From positions 275,751 to 339,750 of the forward strand of contig CANFNV010000001.1 of the NCBI GenBank assembly GCA_947448525.1: a stretch of 64,000 nt of DNA, read 5' to 3'. Shown in pieces: positions 1 to 9,164 of this stretch. The DNA is from Flavobacteriaceae bacterium. GTDB taxonomy: Bacteria > Bacteroidota > Bacteroidia > Flavobacteriales > Flavobacteriaceae. Under the pieces are notes generated by a model. That model saw nothing but the letters and a program-made list of their open reading frames with translations. It had not been told where the DNA came from and did not search any database. A program made the position numbers and the translations under genes. How positions within the stretch are numbered: position 1 is the first letter of the stretch; the number at the start of each line of letters is the position of its first letter.

Positions 1-886
1 CTTCAAGCCATGAAACAGGAAGCGCTTCTGCAAATGTAGGAAATACACATACTTTGGCTCTAGAAATGTGCGGTTTTATTTCATCATAAACAACACTTCC
101 AAGATATGTAACATTATTAAAAGCTTCTTTAGAAAATAACGACTGCATCATTTGCCAAGTTGAATTAGTTCCAGACATTACATCGGAACTGTCTCTTCCA
201 ATTAATACTAATTTAACTTTACTATTTTTTTGGTATACTTTATTGAATATTAACGGCAATTCTAATAATCCTTTTTTTCGTATTAATGTTCCAAAATATA
301 AAATAGTATTCACATCAACATCTATATCTTTTGGCACAGAAAAATTACTGCAATCAATGCTATTTGGAATCACAACAAAATTTCTATTTAAGTTAAAAAG
401 TAAGTTAGTCATATCTCCAGTATATTGACTTACCGAAAGAATAGCGTCCGCTTTTGACACTATTTTTTTTTCATGAAATTTGTTCATCCATTTAACTGGA
501 CGTTTGTCTAAATGACAAAAATAAGTATCTGAACCATGTAATCTAAGAATTACTTTACAAGTGGGGCTAAAAAAAGAGGTTAATCCCCAATCAGTTGCTT
601 CAACAAAATCTATTTTTTTTTCTTTATGAAGTAGATTTATAATTCGTTCTATTTTTTTTTGAGATAAATACCTTGAAATTCCTTTAAACTTTACATTTTT
701 TATTTTGTGAAAAGTGATGCCTTCATCATCAAAAACTTCGTCTTTGTTTTGTCCATAAACCAATACATGAACACCATGACCTGATTTTACAAGTTCATGA
801 GATAAATTAAAAATACTAGTACCTATTCCGCCAGACGAATCAAACTTAGCATTAGGATATTCAGGGGTTAAAAATGCAATATTCAT
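1..886 (-). CDS. Glycosyltransferase family 4 (GT-B), 3' end cut by window edge
   Basis: The minus strand is open from an ATG at 886 to the window edge, about 295 codons. The N-terminus (MNIAFLTPEYPN, then SSGGIGTSIFNLS) is the usual nucleotide-sugar glycosyltransferase start with a glycine-rich acceptor-side loop. The visible end reads PTFAEALPVSWLE, which is the EX7E motif of retaining GT4 enzymes, so only the last C-terminal helices are missing. It probably adds a sugar to a lipid-linked surface glycan on the cytoplasmic face. Its ATG overlaps the stop of the upstream gene in a TAATG junction, so the two are translationally coupled. The donor and acceptor cannot be read from the sequence. 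Confidence 0.88.
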   Translation of the reverse strand, partial: MNIAFLTPEYPNAKFDSSGGIGTSIFNLSHELVKSGHGVHVLVYGQNKDEVFDDEGITFHKIKNVKFKGISRYLSQKKIERIINLLHKEKKIDFVEATDWGLTSFFSPTCKVILRLHGSDTYFCHLDKRPVKWMNKFHEKKIVSKADAILSVSQYTGDMTNLLFNLNRNFVVIPNSIDCSNFSVPKDIDVDVNTILYFGTLIRKKGLLELPLIFNKVYQKNSKVKLVLIGRDSSDVMSGTNSTWQMMQSLFSKEAFNNVTYLGSVVYDEIKPHISRAKVCVFPTFAEALPVSWLE

Positions 887-2004
887 TAGTTATGTTGCGT
901 TAAAAATGACTTGTAACAATTTAAATGATTAGAAACCATTTTCTCAATAGTAAATTCATTTCTAATTAAATCAAAGAGTTGTTTTGCATCAGTAATGTAT
1001 TGTTCTTTATTTGAAATGTAATCCATTATTAATTCCTCTAGCTTTTTGTGATTATTTGGATTAAACAAAAATTGCTTGTCATTTATTATTTCAGGAATAC
1101 CTCCAACATTGCTAGCAAAAACAATTTTATTCATCAATAAGGCTTCTATAATGGTAAAACCAAAAGCTTCGTTCCATAATGACGGAACTATCACAATATC
1201 CGATTGATTTAACCAATGAGATTGGTTGTTGATGTTTCCAAGAAAAGTAAAAGAATTAGGGGCTAAATTTTGTTTTGCCAAATCCATTAAGCTGGATTTG
1301 TAATTTCCATCTCCTGCAATAGTTAAATGAAACGGAATTCCAATATTTTGTAATAATTGACAACTTAAAATTACTGTTTGAAAGCCTTTTTCTTCTATTA
1401 AATGACCAATGCAAAATAGAGAAATTGCTGAATTTTCTTTCGAAAAAGATTCAATCTTGTAGTTTTCAATTTTCAAGCCGTTATATACAACTACAATCTT
1501 TTTTTTCCAAAAAAAACCAAGTTCTAATAGTATAGATTGCTTCACATAGTTTGAAACCGCAATTATTTGATCTATTTGATTGTAATAAATAATACCTTTT
1601 ATAGCCTGTTTTATTCTTTTAATTATAATAGGTTTTTTAATAGGTCGAGACATATGATCTACATAAATGCAGGGTATCGATTTCCCTAAAACATCTTTAA
1701 TACGCTTAACAATACTGGATTGATAGTCTAAAAAATGACCTATAAACAAACCTGTCTCTTTTTTAGTTTCGAGCCATACCAAAAGTTCTTCATGAAAATA
1801 ATCTCTATTTTTAACTAATTGATAATTAAGCCCTTTATCGCTATAATGTTGGGTAACCCCATTACCTATAAAAAACCAATGAATAGTATAACCCATTCCT
1901 TTTAAAACATAATCCATTTCCCAAAAAAAATAATCCATGCCCCCTATTCGTTCTATTGTAATAGGATAACTACAGGCAATCAGTATGTTTTTAGGCAAGG
2001 GCAT
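886..2004 (-). CDS. Glycosyltransferase family 4 (GT-B)
   Basis: This 372-residue protein is of normal length for the family. It has a glycine-containing N-terminal donor-independent domain and a C-terminal Glycos_transf_1 domain. Visible motifs are IGHLIEEKGFQ at the start of the second Rossmann domain and NEAFGFTIIEALL, the EX7E catalytic motif. No signal peptide or clear membrane span is seen, so it should act on the cytoplasmic face. It sits between two genes with 1-nt stop/start overlaps on both sides (TAATG), which indicates a tightly coupled operon for a glycan. The exact sugar linkage is unknown. Confidence 0.9.
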   Translation of the reverse strand: MPLPKNILIACSYPITIERIGGMDYFFWEMDYVLKGMGYTIHWFFIGNGVTQHYSDKGLNYQLVKNRDYFHEELLVWLETKKETGLFIGHFLDYQSSIVKRIKDVLGKSIPCIYVDHMSRPIKKPIIIKRIKQAIKGIIYYNQIDQIIAVSNYVKQSILLELGFFWKKKIVVVYNGLKIENYKIESFSKENSAISLFCIGHLIEEKGFQTVILSCQLLQNIGIPFHLTIAGDGNYKSSLMDLAKQNLAPNSFTFLGNINNQSHWLNQSDIVIVPSLWNEAFGFTIIEALLMNKIVFASNVGGIPEIINDKQFLFNPNNHKKLEELIMDYISNKEQYITDAKQLFDLIRNEFTIEKMVSNHLNCYKSFLTQHN

Positions 2005-3407
2005 TATTGGTTATTTAAGGCGTTGGTTTTAAGCACTTCAGCTATGCGCTTACTAGTTCCTTCTAATGGTTTTCCTATTTGGAGTTTCACTAATTCTCTT
2101 TGCTGCTTCAATTTCTGTATTGGATTTTTTAAATCCATATTAATGGCATCAATAAGTTCATTAGCATTTTTGGCAACAGTAACTGCTCCACTCTCAATAA
2201 CAGTCTTATAATGAGTGTAGTTTAAAAATCTTTGATCATCATAAAAGCCATTGGATTTATTTCCAAAAACTGTATTGATAACTGGTTTATCAAAAAGCAT
2301 ATAATCTAAACTCATAGTAGAACACATATTAACATTCAAATCAACAAATTGCAAAATTGATTTTAAATCAATAATATCTTCAATTGTCGGAACTCTTTGT
2401 GACCAATTCTCTGCATGATTTTTTCTGGTTAATTTCCATTTAGGAATATTCCAAACTATTTCTGGGAATTCCTCTTTAACAACTTCAAATCTTTTTCCAT
2501 CATCAGCAGGTGAAGTTCTTACCAATAATTGAGAGTCAAACTCTATCAAATTATTTCGAATTGCCTGTGCAATAGATTTAATTACTAATGCATCATTTTG
2601 TCCTATTGAACTATCGGCGCAACTAAAACAAATTATTTTTTTTGAAGTATTTAATTTAAACTTTTCAAAAAAAATATTTTTATCTGTTGGATAGCTGTCC
2701 ATAATATAAGGTTCAAATTGAGGAGTTCCTACCACCACCACATTCTTTGGATTTGTATCAGGGTAAAAACACAACAATTCCTTTTTCATTAAATCACTCC
2801 AAACTAAAAATGAATTAAAGGACCCCAACATTCTTCCTTTAGAAGATAAATTATCCCAACTAAAAATAAATGTACTTACTGGAATTTTTAATTTTAATAC
2901 ACTATACAAAAAAGGAGCTAAATAAGTTGGTCTTTGATGTGTAAAAAAAATAGAATCTGGTGGATCTTCTTTAAGTAATTTTATATACGATTGTGTTATT
3001 TTATTATTAGCAAAAGTAAGAAATTGTATTTTCTCAATAACTTTTATAAATGAATTTGAATTTAAAAAATGGGAACTGAAATAAATTAATCGTGCTAAAA
3101 TGGCTTTTGGTGTAAATGTTTTTGGAGCGCCAATTACCAACAAATCATTCATCCCATAAAAGGATTTATTTTGCTGTAGATGAGCTACTTCTTTATATTT
3201 TCTGAAAAACCAAGTGCTAATCTTTTCATTAAAAACTTCTAATTCTCTAATTTCAATGGCTGGATTATTAAAATTATAATCGCTATTAGGAAGTCCCGAA
3301 TAAATAATAATAGTATCAAACTGTTGGGTAGCCTCACTAATAAAATTACTCATTATGAAATTTCTATATCCAACCCCATCAGTAATTACTATTCCTAACT
3401 TTTTCAT
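2004..3407 (-). CDS. Uncharacterised GT-B-like surface-polysaccharide protein
   Basis: This 467-residue protein begins MKKLGIVITDGVGYRNFIMS. It lacks the EX7E motif of its two neighbours but has the layout of two-domain GT-B proteins. A conserved-looking FSWDNLSSKGRM segment is followed by VWSDLMKKEL and VVGTPQFEPY in the middle. A late segment, NVNMCSTMSLDYMLFDKPVI, resembles the donor site of CDP-glycerol glycerophosphotransferase-like and capsule-synthesis proteins. I infer a glycosyl- or glycerophospho-transferase role in surface glycan synthesis. It is the first gene of the coupled group ending at the window edge. I found no convincing minus-strand promoter in the 280 bases before it. 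Confidence 0.6.
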   Translation of the reverse strand: MKKLGIVITDGVGYRNFIMSNFISEATQQFDTIIIYSGLPNSDYNFNNPAIEIRELEVFNEKISTWFFRKYKEVAHLQQNKSFYGMNDLLVIGAPKTFTPKAILARLIYFSSHFLNSNSFIKVIEKIQFLTFANNKITQSYIKLLKEDPPDSIFFTHQRPTYLAPFLYSVLKLKIPVSTFIFSWDNLSSKGRMLGSFNSFLVWSDLMKKELLCFYPDTNPKNVVVVGTPQFEPYIMDSYPTDKNIFFEKFKLNTSKKIICFSCADSSIGQNDALVIKSIAQAIRNNLIEFDSQLLVRTSPADDGKRFEVVKEEFPEIVWNIPKWKLTRKNHAENWSQRVPTIEDIIDLKSILQFVDLNVNMCSTMSLDYMLFDKPVINTVFGNKSNGFYDDQRFLNYTHYKTVIESGAVTVAKNANELIDAINMDLKNPIQKLKQQRELVKLQIGKPLEGTSKRIAEVLKTNALNNQ

Positions 3408-3615
3408 TATTTATCAATCAAAAAAGTATAATCCTTTTATTCTCCAAATATCATTGTTTTTTTTGGAACATAAAAATAATAAAAGATGCAATTAAAAGAT
3501 TCAAAATAATCGTTATTGATTATAAGTAAATCGAATAACTATTTTTTTTTACAATTATCTCAACTAAAAATACAAAAAAAAATTAAAATAATTTTACGAA
3601 AACGTTATAGTTGAT

Positions 3616-3623
3616 TACTTTTG
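3616..3623 (+). promoter_or_regulatory. Bacteroidota -7 element of gap
   Basis: TACTTTTG fits the TAnnTTTG consensus of the Bacteroidota major sigma factor and lies about 65 bases before the GAPDH start. No clean TTG sits at the expected distance upstream, so the -33 part is weak. The rest of the 3408-3687 spacer is very AT-rich and shows no other gene. Confidence 0.5.
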
Positions 3624-3687
3624 CATCTAAAACAAAAAAACTAAAACAACTTTAGATTAAACATCACAATATAACTATTTATATCTT

Positions 3688-5136
3688 ATGAGCAACAACA
3701 CTTTATACGAAAAGGAACTCTCGTTTCAGGCGGACAGACGAAAAGCAGGAGTTGAATTTATTAAAATTATTAGTGATTTATGGTTCGACAAATCCATAGA
3801 ATTAATTTTCTTTAGAAATCAATTAATCGATAGGAATGTTAGTGATATTATGAACTTGCACGAATATGCAGGCGAATTTGTACAAAAACCAATCATTGTT
3901 TTTGATTCTGTAGAAATTGCTCGAACCATTCTAAATTTAGATTTACCGCCCTCAAAAATAGATATTGGTAAACTTACTTACGAATATCATTTAGAAGATA
4001 ATAAATATAATAATGCAAGGGCCTTTGTAATTGATAAGTTAAAGGATGCAAAAAATTCCCAGGAAATAAAACCTAAAGATGTAGTACTTTATGGTTTTGG
4101 TAGAATTGGAAGATTATTAGCTCGCGAAATGATGAGCAAAATAGGTAAAGGGCAACAACTTCGATTAAGAGCTATTGTCACTCGAGATAGAAATGACGAA
4201 CAATCATTAGAAAAAAGAGCCTCATTATTACGTTATGATTCCGTTCATGGTGATTTTGAAGGTTCTGTTTCAGCTGACACTGAAAATAATGCATTGATTA
4301 TTAACGGAACAACAGTTCATGTTATTACAGCAAATTCTCCAGAAGAAATAGATTATACTTCCTACGGAATTGAAGATGCATTAGTGATTGATAATACAGG
4401 AGTTTTTACAACCGAAGAAGCATTAAAAAGACATTTAACTTCAAAAGGTGTTGGAAAAGTATTGTTGACAGCTCCTGGAAAAGGGGTTCCAAATATTGTT
4501 TATGGAGTGAATCACAATGATTACAATCCGGATGAAGTATCTATTTTTTCAGCTGCTTCTTGCACAACTAATGCTATTACTCCAATATTAAAAGCTGTTG
4601 AAGATACACTTGGAGTTGTTAAAGGACATTTGGAAACAATACATTCTTATACCAACGACCAAAATTTGGTGGATAACATGCACAAAAAATACCGTCGTGG
4701 TAGAGCTGCTGCATTGAATATGGTGATAACAGAAACTGGCGCCGGAAGTGCTGTTGCTAAAGCATTGCCAAGCTTAGCAGGAAAATTAACTTCCAATGCA
4801 ATTCGAGTTCCGGTTCCAAATGGTTCGCTAGTTGTTTTAAATTTAGAGGTTGAAAAATCTACTTCAATTAAAGCGGTAAATACTATAATGAAACAATATG
4901 CTCTTGAAGGGGAACTCGTTGAGCAAATCAAATATTCATTAAACAATGAGTTAGTTTCATCAGATATTATTGGTACTTCTGCACCATCAATTTATGATAG
5001 TAATGCAACTATTGTTTCGGGAGATGGAAAAAACATAGTTTTATATATTTGGTATGATAACGAATATGGTTATAGCCACCAAGTAATACGATTAGCGAAA
5101 TATATAGCCAAAGTAAGAAGATACACGTACTATTAA
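3688..5136 (+). CDS. gap: Glyceraldehyde-3-phosphate dehydrogenase with N-terminal extension
   Basis: This NAD(P)-dependent glycolytic/gluconeogenic enzyme oxidises glyceraldehyde 3-phosphate to 1,3-bisphosphoglycerate. The dinucleotide-binding GFGRIGR loop is at residues 136-142 and the catalytic cysteine is Cys292 in SAASCTTNAITP. WYDNEYGYSHQ closes the catalytic domain as in other GAPDHs. At 482 residues it is about 140 longer than the usual 335 or so. Nearly all the excess is an N-terminal extension of about 130 residues, mainly charged and helical, and there is a short basic/tyrosine C-terminal tail. It is monocistronic, between a -7 element and a bidirectional terminator. Whether it favours glycolysis or gluconeogenesis cannot be told from the sequence. 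Confidence 0.93.
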   Translation: MSNNTLYEKELSFQADRRKAGVEFIKIISDLWFDKSIELIFFRNQLIDRNVSDIMNLHEYAGEFVQKPIIVFDSVEIARTILNLDLPPSKIDIGKLTYEYHLEDNKYNNARAFVIDKLKDAKNSQEIKPKDVVLYGFGRIGRLLAREMMSKIGKGQQLRLRAIVTRDRNDEQSLEKRASLLRYDSVHGDFEGSVSADTENNALIINGTTVHVITANSPEEIDYTSYGIEDALVIDNTGVFTTEEALKRHLTSKGVGKVLLTAPGKGVPNIVYGVNHNDYNPDEVSIFSAASCTTNAITPILKAVEDTLGVVKGHLETIHSYTNDQNLVDNMHKKYRRGRAAALNMVITETGAGSAVAKALPSLAGKLTSNAIRVPVPNGSLVVLNLEVEKSTSIKAVNTIMKQYALEGELVEQIKYSLNNELVSSDIIGTSAPSIYDSNATIVSGDGKNIVLYIWYDNEYGYSHQVIRLAKYIAKVRRYTYY

Positions 5137-5196
5137 TATTTGTTTAAACTTTAGCTTTCAATAATTTAAATTTGGTTGACTAAAATTCAAAACAAA

Positions 5197-5221
5197 AAAC
5201 GCTCCTTCATAGGGAGCGTTT
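5197..5221. terminator. Bidirectional terminator between gap and aconitase
   Basis: AAACGCTCC and GGAGCGTTT form a perfect 9-bp stem with a 7-nt loop. A-rich sequence lies on one side and T-rich on the other, so it can stop transcripts of both convergent genes. Confidence 0.88.
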
Positions 5222-5242
5222 CATTTTTATAAAATATATCGA

Positions 5243-7510
5243 TTATGCATTTCCCGCAGCAGCAATTAAATTTAATGCTGAACCTGCTTTAAACCATCCA
5301 ATCTGACTATCATTGTAGGTGTGATTAGCTAAAATTGCTTCTACAGAACCATCTGCATGAGTGATTTCAATTGTTAATGGTTTTCCAGCTGTAAAGCTTG
5401 TCAAATCAACAAAATTAAAGGTGTCGTCTTCTTTAATTTTATCATAATCTGCTTCATTAACAAAAGTCAATGCCAACATACCTTGTTTTTTTAAATTAGT
5501 TTCGTGAATACGAGCAAACGATTTAACCAAAACTGCTTTTACCCCCAAGAAACGAGGTTCCATAGCGGCATGTTCACGAGAAGAACCTTCGCCATAATTT
5601 TGATCTCCAACTACAATTGTTGGAACACCAGCTGCTTTGTATGCTCTAGCTACAGCAGGAACAGCTGCATATTCTCCTGTTAATTGGTTTTTTACTTTGT
5701 TTGCTTCTTGATTAAATGCATTTACAGCGCCAATCAACATATTATTCGAAATATTATCTAAATGTCCACGGAAACGCAACCAAGGTCCAGCCATGGATAT
5801 ATGGTCAGTAGTACATTTTCCGAAAGCTTTTATCAATAACTTAGCACCCGAATAATTATTGCCATCCCAAGCATCAAATGGGGCTAACAATTGTAATCTT
5901 TCAGATGTTTCACTAACTAAAATTTGAACTCCAGAACCATCGGCTGCAGGAGCTTGAAAACCATTGTCGTCGACTGCAAAACCTTTAGTTGGCAATTCGT
6001 CACCATAAGGAGGAGTAAATTTTACAGCTTCTCCTTTATCGTTTAACAAAGTATCTGTTAATGGATTGAAGGATAAATCTCCAGATATTGCTAAAGCAGC
6101 AACCATTTCTGGTGAAGTAACAAAAGCATGAGTATTTGGATTTCCGTCAGCACGTTTTGAAAAGTTTCTATTAAATGAGTGAACAATGGTGTTTTTCTCA
6201 CCTTTGTCTGCTCCTTCTCTATCCCATTGACCAATACAAGGGCCACAAGCATTAGTGAACACTTTAGTTCCCATTTTTTCGAACGTAGCAATAATTCCAT
6301 CTCTTTCAATAGTATATCTTACTTGTTCAGAACCCGGATTAATTCCGAATTCAGCTTTTGGAGTAATTCCATGAGCCACAGCTTGTTCAACAATTGAAGC
6401 AGCACGAGCCATATCTTCATAAGAGGAGTTGGTACAAGATCCTATTAATCCCCATTCTACTTTTAAAGGCCAACCATTTTTAGCAGCCTCTTCTTTCATT
6501 TTAGAAACAGGAGTTCCTCTATCTGGCGTAAAAGGTCCATTAATATAAGGTTCTAATTCTGATAAGTTGATTTCTATTAATTGATCAAAATAGAGCTCTG
6601 GATTGGCATAAACTTCATCGTCACCAGTTAAATAATTGGCTACTTTGTCAGCTGCATTAACTACATCTTGACGTCCTGTTGAAGCCAAATATCTTCTCAT
6701 AGAATCATCATAACCAAAGGTAGAAGTTGTAGCTCCAATTTCGGCACCCATATTACAAATAGTACCTTTACCCGTACAAGACATATTGATAGCTCCTTCT
6801 CCAAAATATTCAACAATAGCTCCAGTTCCACCTTTTACAGTAAGAATATCTGCAACTCTTAAAATAACATCTTTCGGAGCAGTCCAACCGTTTAATTTAC
6901 CCGTTAATTTAACGCCAATAAGTTTTGGAAATTTTAATTCCCAAGCCATACCAGACATTACATCAACAGCGTCAGCACCTCCAACACCAATAGCCAACAT
7001 ACCTAATCCTCCGGCGTTTACGGTGTGTGAATCGGTTCCAATCATCATTCCGCCGGGAAAAGCATAATTTTCTAAAACTACTTGGTGAATAATTCCGGCT
7101 CCTGGTTTCCAAAAACCAATTCCATATTTATTGGAAACAGATGATAAAAAATCGAACACTTCTTTTGATTGAGAATTAGCTACTGCTAAATCTGTTTTTG
7201 CTCCAACTTTGGCTTGGATTAAGTGATCACAATGAACGGTGGTTGGAACAGCAACTGTTTTTTTACCAGCGTGCATAAATTGTAGCAATGCCATTTGAGC
7301 TGTTGCATCTTGACAGGCTACTCTATCGGGAGCAAAGTCAACATAATCAACACCTCTTTGAAATACACTTGAAGGCATGCCATCCCAAAGGTGTGTGTAT
7401 AATATTTTTTCAGTTAATGTTAGTGGACGACCAACCAGTTCACGTGCTTTATCAACACGAGAAGGAATTGATGCATACACTTTTTCAATCATTTCTATAT
7501 CGAAAGCCAT
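5243..7510 (-). CDS. Aconitate hydratase (mitochondrial-type aconitase)
   Basis: This TCA-cycle enzyme interconverts citrate and isocitrate using a [4Fe-4S] cluster. The cluster ligands are visible as Cys359 (GSCTNSS) and Cys422 and Cys425 (CGPCIGQW); the 63-residue spacing is that of mitochondrial aconitase. The swivel-domain motif [11 protein letters not shown] is present. I start at the ATG at 7510 ([10 protein letters not shown]), giving 755 residues. An in-frame codon 33 bases upstream would put the start on top of the predicted -7 element at 7541-7548. It is monocistronic, and citrate synthase lies 43 kb away in the same window. The acn/acnA naming of this subfamily varies, so I give no symbol. 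Confidence 0.96.
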   Translation of the reverse strand: MAFDIEMIEKVYASIPSRVDKARELVGRPLTLTEKILYTHLWDGMPSSVFQRGVDYVDFAPDRVACQDATAQMALLQFMHAGKKTVAVPTTVHCDHLIQAKVGAKTDLAVANSQSKEVFDFLSSVSNKYGIGFWKPGAGIIHQVVLENYAFPGGMMIGTDSHTVNAGGLGMLAIGVGGADAVDVMSGMAWELKFPKLIGVKLTGKLNGWTAPKDVILRVADILTVKGGTGAIVEYFGEGAINMSCTGKGTICNMGAEIGATTSTFGYDDSMRRYLASTGRQDVVNAADKVANYLTGDDEVYANPELYFDQLIEINLSELEPYINGPFTPDRGTPVSKMKEEAAKNGWPLKVEWGLIGSCTNSSYEDMARAASIVEQAVAHGITPKAEFGINPGSEQVRYTIERDGIIATFEKMGTKVFTNACGPCIGQWDREGADKGEKNTIVHSFNRNFSKRADGNPNTHAFVTSPEMVAALAISGDLSFNPLTDTLLNDKGEAVKFTPPYGDELPTKGFAVDDNGFQAPAADGSGVQILVSETSERLQLLAPFDAWDGNNYSGAKLLIKAFGKCTTDHISMAGPWLRFRGHLDNISNNMLIGAVNAFNQEANKVKNQLTGEYAAVPAVARAYKAAGVPTIVVGDQNYGEGSSREHAAMEPRFLGVKAVLVKSFARIHETNLKKQGMLALTFVNEADYDKIKEDDTFNFVDLTSFTAGKPLTIEITHADGSVEAILANHTYNDSQIGWFKAGSALNLIAAAGNA

Positions 7511-7540
7511 AATAAAATTAGTTTTTTTTTGTTTGCAGAG

Positions 7541-7548
7541 CAAATTTA
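7541..7548 (-). promoter_or_regulatory. -7 element of the aconitase gene
   Basis: On the minus strand this reads TAAATTTG, matching TAnnTTTG, 31 bases before the chosen ATG. No good TTG box lies 17-23 nt upstream of it. Confidence 0.5.
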
Positions 7549-7619
7549 CGAAATCGATGTTCCATTAAAAAATTTTTAATCAAATATCTTTATTGAACGA
7601 TATAATTTACGAAAACAAG

Positions 7620-7648
7620 AATTTTGATAGATGATTTTTATCAAAATC
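7620..7648. other. Inverted repeat upstream of the aconitase gene
   Basis: ATTTTGATA and TATCAAAAT form a perfect 9-bp stem, extended by one G-C pair, around a 9-nt loop. It lies 70-100 bases upstream of the aconitase -7 element and downstream of the 7702-8076 gene. It could terminate that gene, but the T-run is poor. It could also be an operator. Confidence 0.4.
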
Positions 7649-7701
7649 GCATTCAAACGTATAAAAATTGATAATTGTTAATTTTGAAGAATATAATTGC
7701 T

Positions 7702-8076
7702 CTAAATAAAACTGAAATAATATTTGTCAATTGATTTAAACAGATATTTATGAGCCATAATAGCCGCTGCCATAAATCCTAGAAAGCAGAAATATAAGCC
7801 AATAACTAGTAATTTTAGAGCTTCGAAATGCACAACAGGGTAATCATTAAATTCCGATAAAACGGCTAAAAAAATATAAAAAGAAAACAGTGTAATTATT
7901 AAAGTCATTACAACTCCTACTAATTTAAATTTGAATACCATTTGAAGCATCATAACAACTGCGGCCGATAGAGCATAATAGTTTATTATTGAAGCAACAC
8001 AATAATTATCAATGAACCATAAAAAACTTAAAATTAAGATAACTAGTTCTGGCAATAGGAGTACGTATTTTTTCAT
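7702..8076 (-). CDS. Small four-helix membrane protein, unknown function
   Basis: I do not recognise this 124-residue protein. It has four hydrophobic stretches, roughly residues 5-25, 30-50, 52-73 and 84-108, joined by short loops, and ends with a charged stretch rich in lysine and aromatics. The first helix starts directly after MKKY, so it is probably a signal anchor rather than a cleaved signal. It is surrounded by unlinked housekeeping genes and bounded by hairpins, so it is probably transcribed alone. The ATG follows an AT-rich region with no clear promoter match. Confidence 0.65.
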   Translation of the reverse strand: MKKYVLLLPELVILILSFLWFIDNYCVASIINYYALSAAVVMMLQMVFKFKLVGVVMTLIITLFSFYIFLAVLSEFNDYPVVHFEALKLLVIGLYFCFLGFMAAAIMAHKYLFKSIDKYYFSFI

Positions 8077-8120
8077 GAATTGTCTTTATACTATAACGAC
8101 AATTATAATATCATAGTATA

Positions 8121-8158
8121 AAAAAAACTCCTAAGAAATAAAAATTCATTAGGAGTTT
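8121..8158 (-). terminator. Rho-independent terminator of the MoxR operon
   Basis: AAACTCCTAA (8125-8134) and TTAGGAGTTT (8149-8158) form a perfect 10-bp stem with a 14-nt loop. On the minus strand it is followed by a run of seven T. Confidence 0.85.
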
Positions 8159-8176
8159 AATTATTTTATAAAAATA

Positions 8177-9130
8177 TTATATCAATTTATCAATAATCAT
8201 TTCTTCGGTTATTCCTTCGGCATCGGCTTTATAATTTTTGATAATTCTATGACGAAGAATGCCTGTTGCAACTGCCTTTACATCTTCAATATCTGGAGAG
8301 AATTTTCCGTTGAAAGCTGCATTTGCTTTGGCTGCTAATATTAAATTTTGTGAAGCTCTTGGACCAGCACCCCAATCTAAATAGTTATTTACATATTCGG
8401 TCGCTAAAGCACTTTTTGGACGTGTTTTTCCAACCAAAGTAACAGCATATTCAATTACATTATCGGCTACCGGGATTCTTCGAATTAAATGTTGAAAATC
8501 AATTATTTCCTGACCTGTAAATAAAGGATTTATTGTTGGTTTAGCATCGGATGTTGTACTTTTTACCACTTCTACTTCTTCTGCAAACGAAGGATAATCT
8601 AATTTAATCGCAAACATAAAACGGTCTAATTGCGCTTCAGGTAATGGATAGGTTCCTTCTTGCTCAATTGGATTTTGAGTAGCTAAAACAAAATAAGGCA
8701 AATCTAATTTATAATTTTGACCAGCAATAGTTACCGCACGTTCTTGCATAGCTTCTAACAAAGCTGCTTGAGTTTTTGGTGGAGTTCTATTAATCTCATC
8801 GGCAAGAATAATATTAGAAAAAATTGGGCCTTTTATGAATTTAAATTGACGATTTTCATCCAAAATTTCACTTCCCAAAATATCGGAAGGCATTAAATCT
8901 GGTGTAAACTGAATTCGTTTAAATTCTAGACCTAATGCTTGAGAGATTGTATTTACCATTAAGGTTTTTGCTAATCCTGGAACTCCAACCAACAAGGCGT
9001 GACCTCCTGAAAAAATACTTAACAAAATTTGATCAACAACATCATCTTGACCAATTATTATTTTTGAAATTTCTTTTTTAAGTTCAATCCTTTTTTGAAC
9101 TAGATTTTGTATAGCTATTACGTCAGACAT
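8177..9130 (-). CDS. MoxR-family AAA+ ATPase
   Basis: This 317-residue AAA+ protein has Walker A GVPGLAKT, Walker B ILADEINR, sensor-1-like LATQNP and a following YPLPEAQLDRFMF segment, all typical of MoxR/RavA-type chaperone ATPases. Members of the family remodel or activate partners, often von Willebrand factor type A and DUF58 proteins. No such partner lies beside it here, which is less usual. It follows the SurA-like gene by 34 bases and ends at a strong terminator, so it looks like the last gene of a three-gene operon with two periplasmic foldases. A link to envelope quality control is an inference from that position. Confidence 0.92.
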   Translation of the reverse strand: MSDVIAIQNLVQKRIELKKEISKIIIGQDDVVDQILLSIFSGGHALLVGVPGLAKTLMVNTISQALGLEFKRIQFTPDLMPSDILGSEILDENRQFKFIKGPIFSNIILADEINRTPPKTQAALLEAMQERAVTIAGQNYKLDLPYFVLATQNPIEQEGTYPLPEAQLDRFMFAIKLDYPSFAEEVEVVKSTTSDAKPTINPLFTGQEIIDFQHLIRRIPVADNVIEYAVTLVGKTRPKSALATEYVNNYLDWGAGPRASQNLILAAKANAAFNGKFSPDIEDVKAVATGILRHRIIKNYKADAEGITEEMIIDKLI

Positions 9131-9164
9131 ATTGATTTTAGATATTTAAACCTGAATTTTATTT

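Noticed and set aside
243..428. 61-codon plus-strand frame
   Set aside because: It is antisense to the continuous glycosyltransferase frame at 1-886 and has no features of its own.
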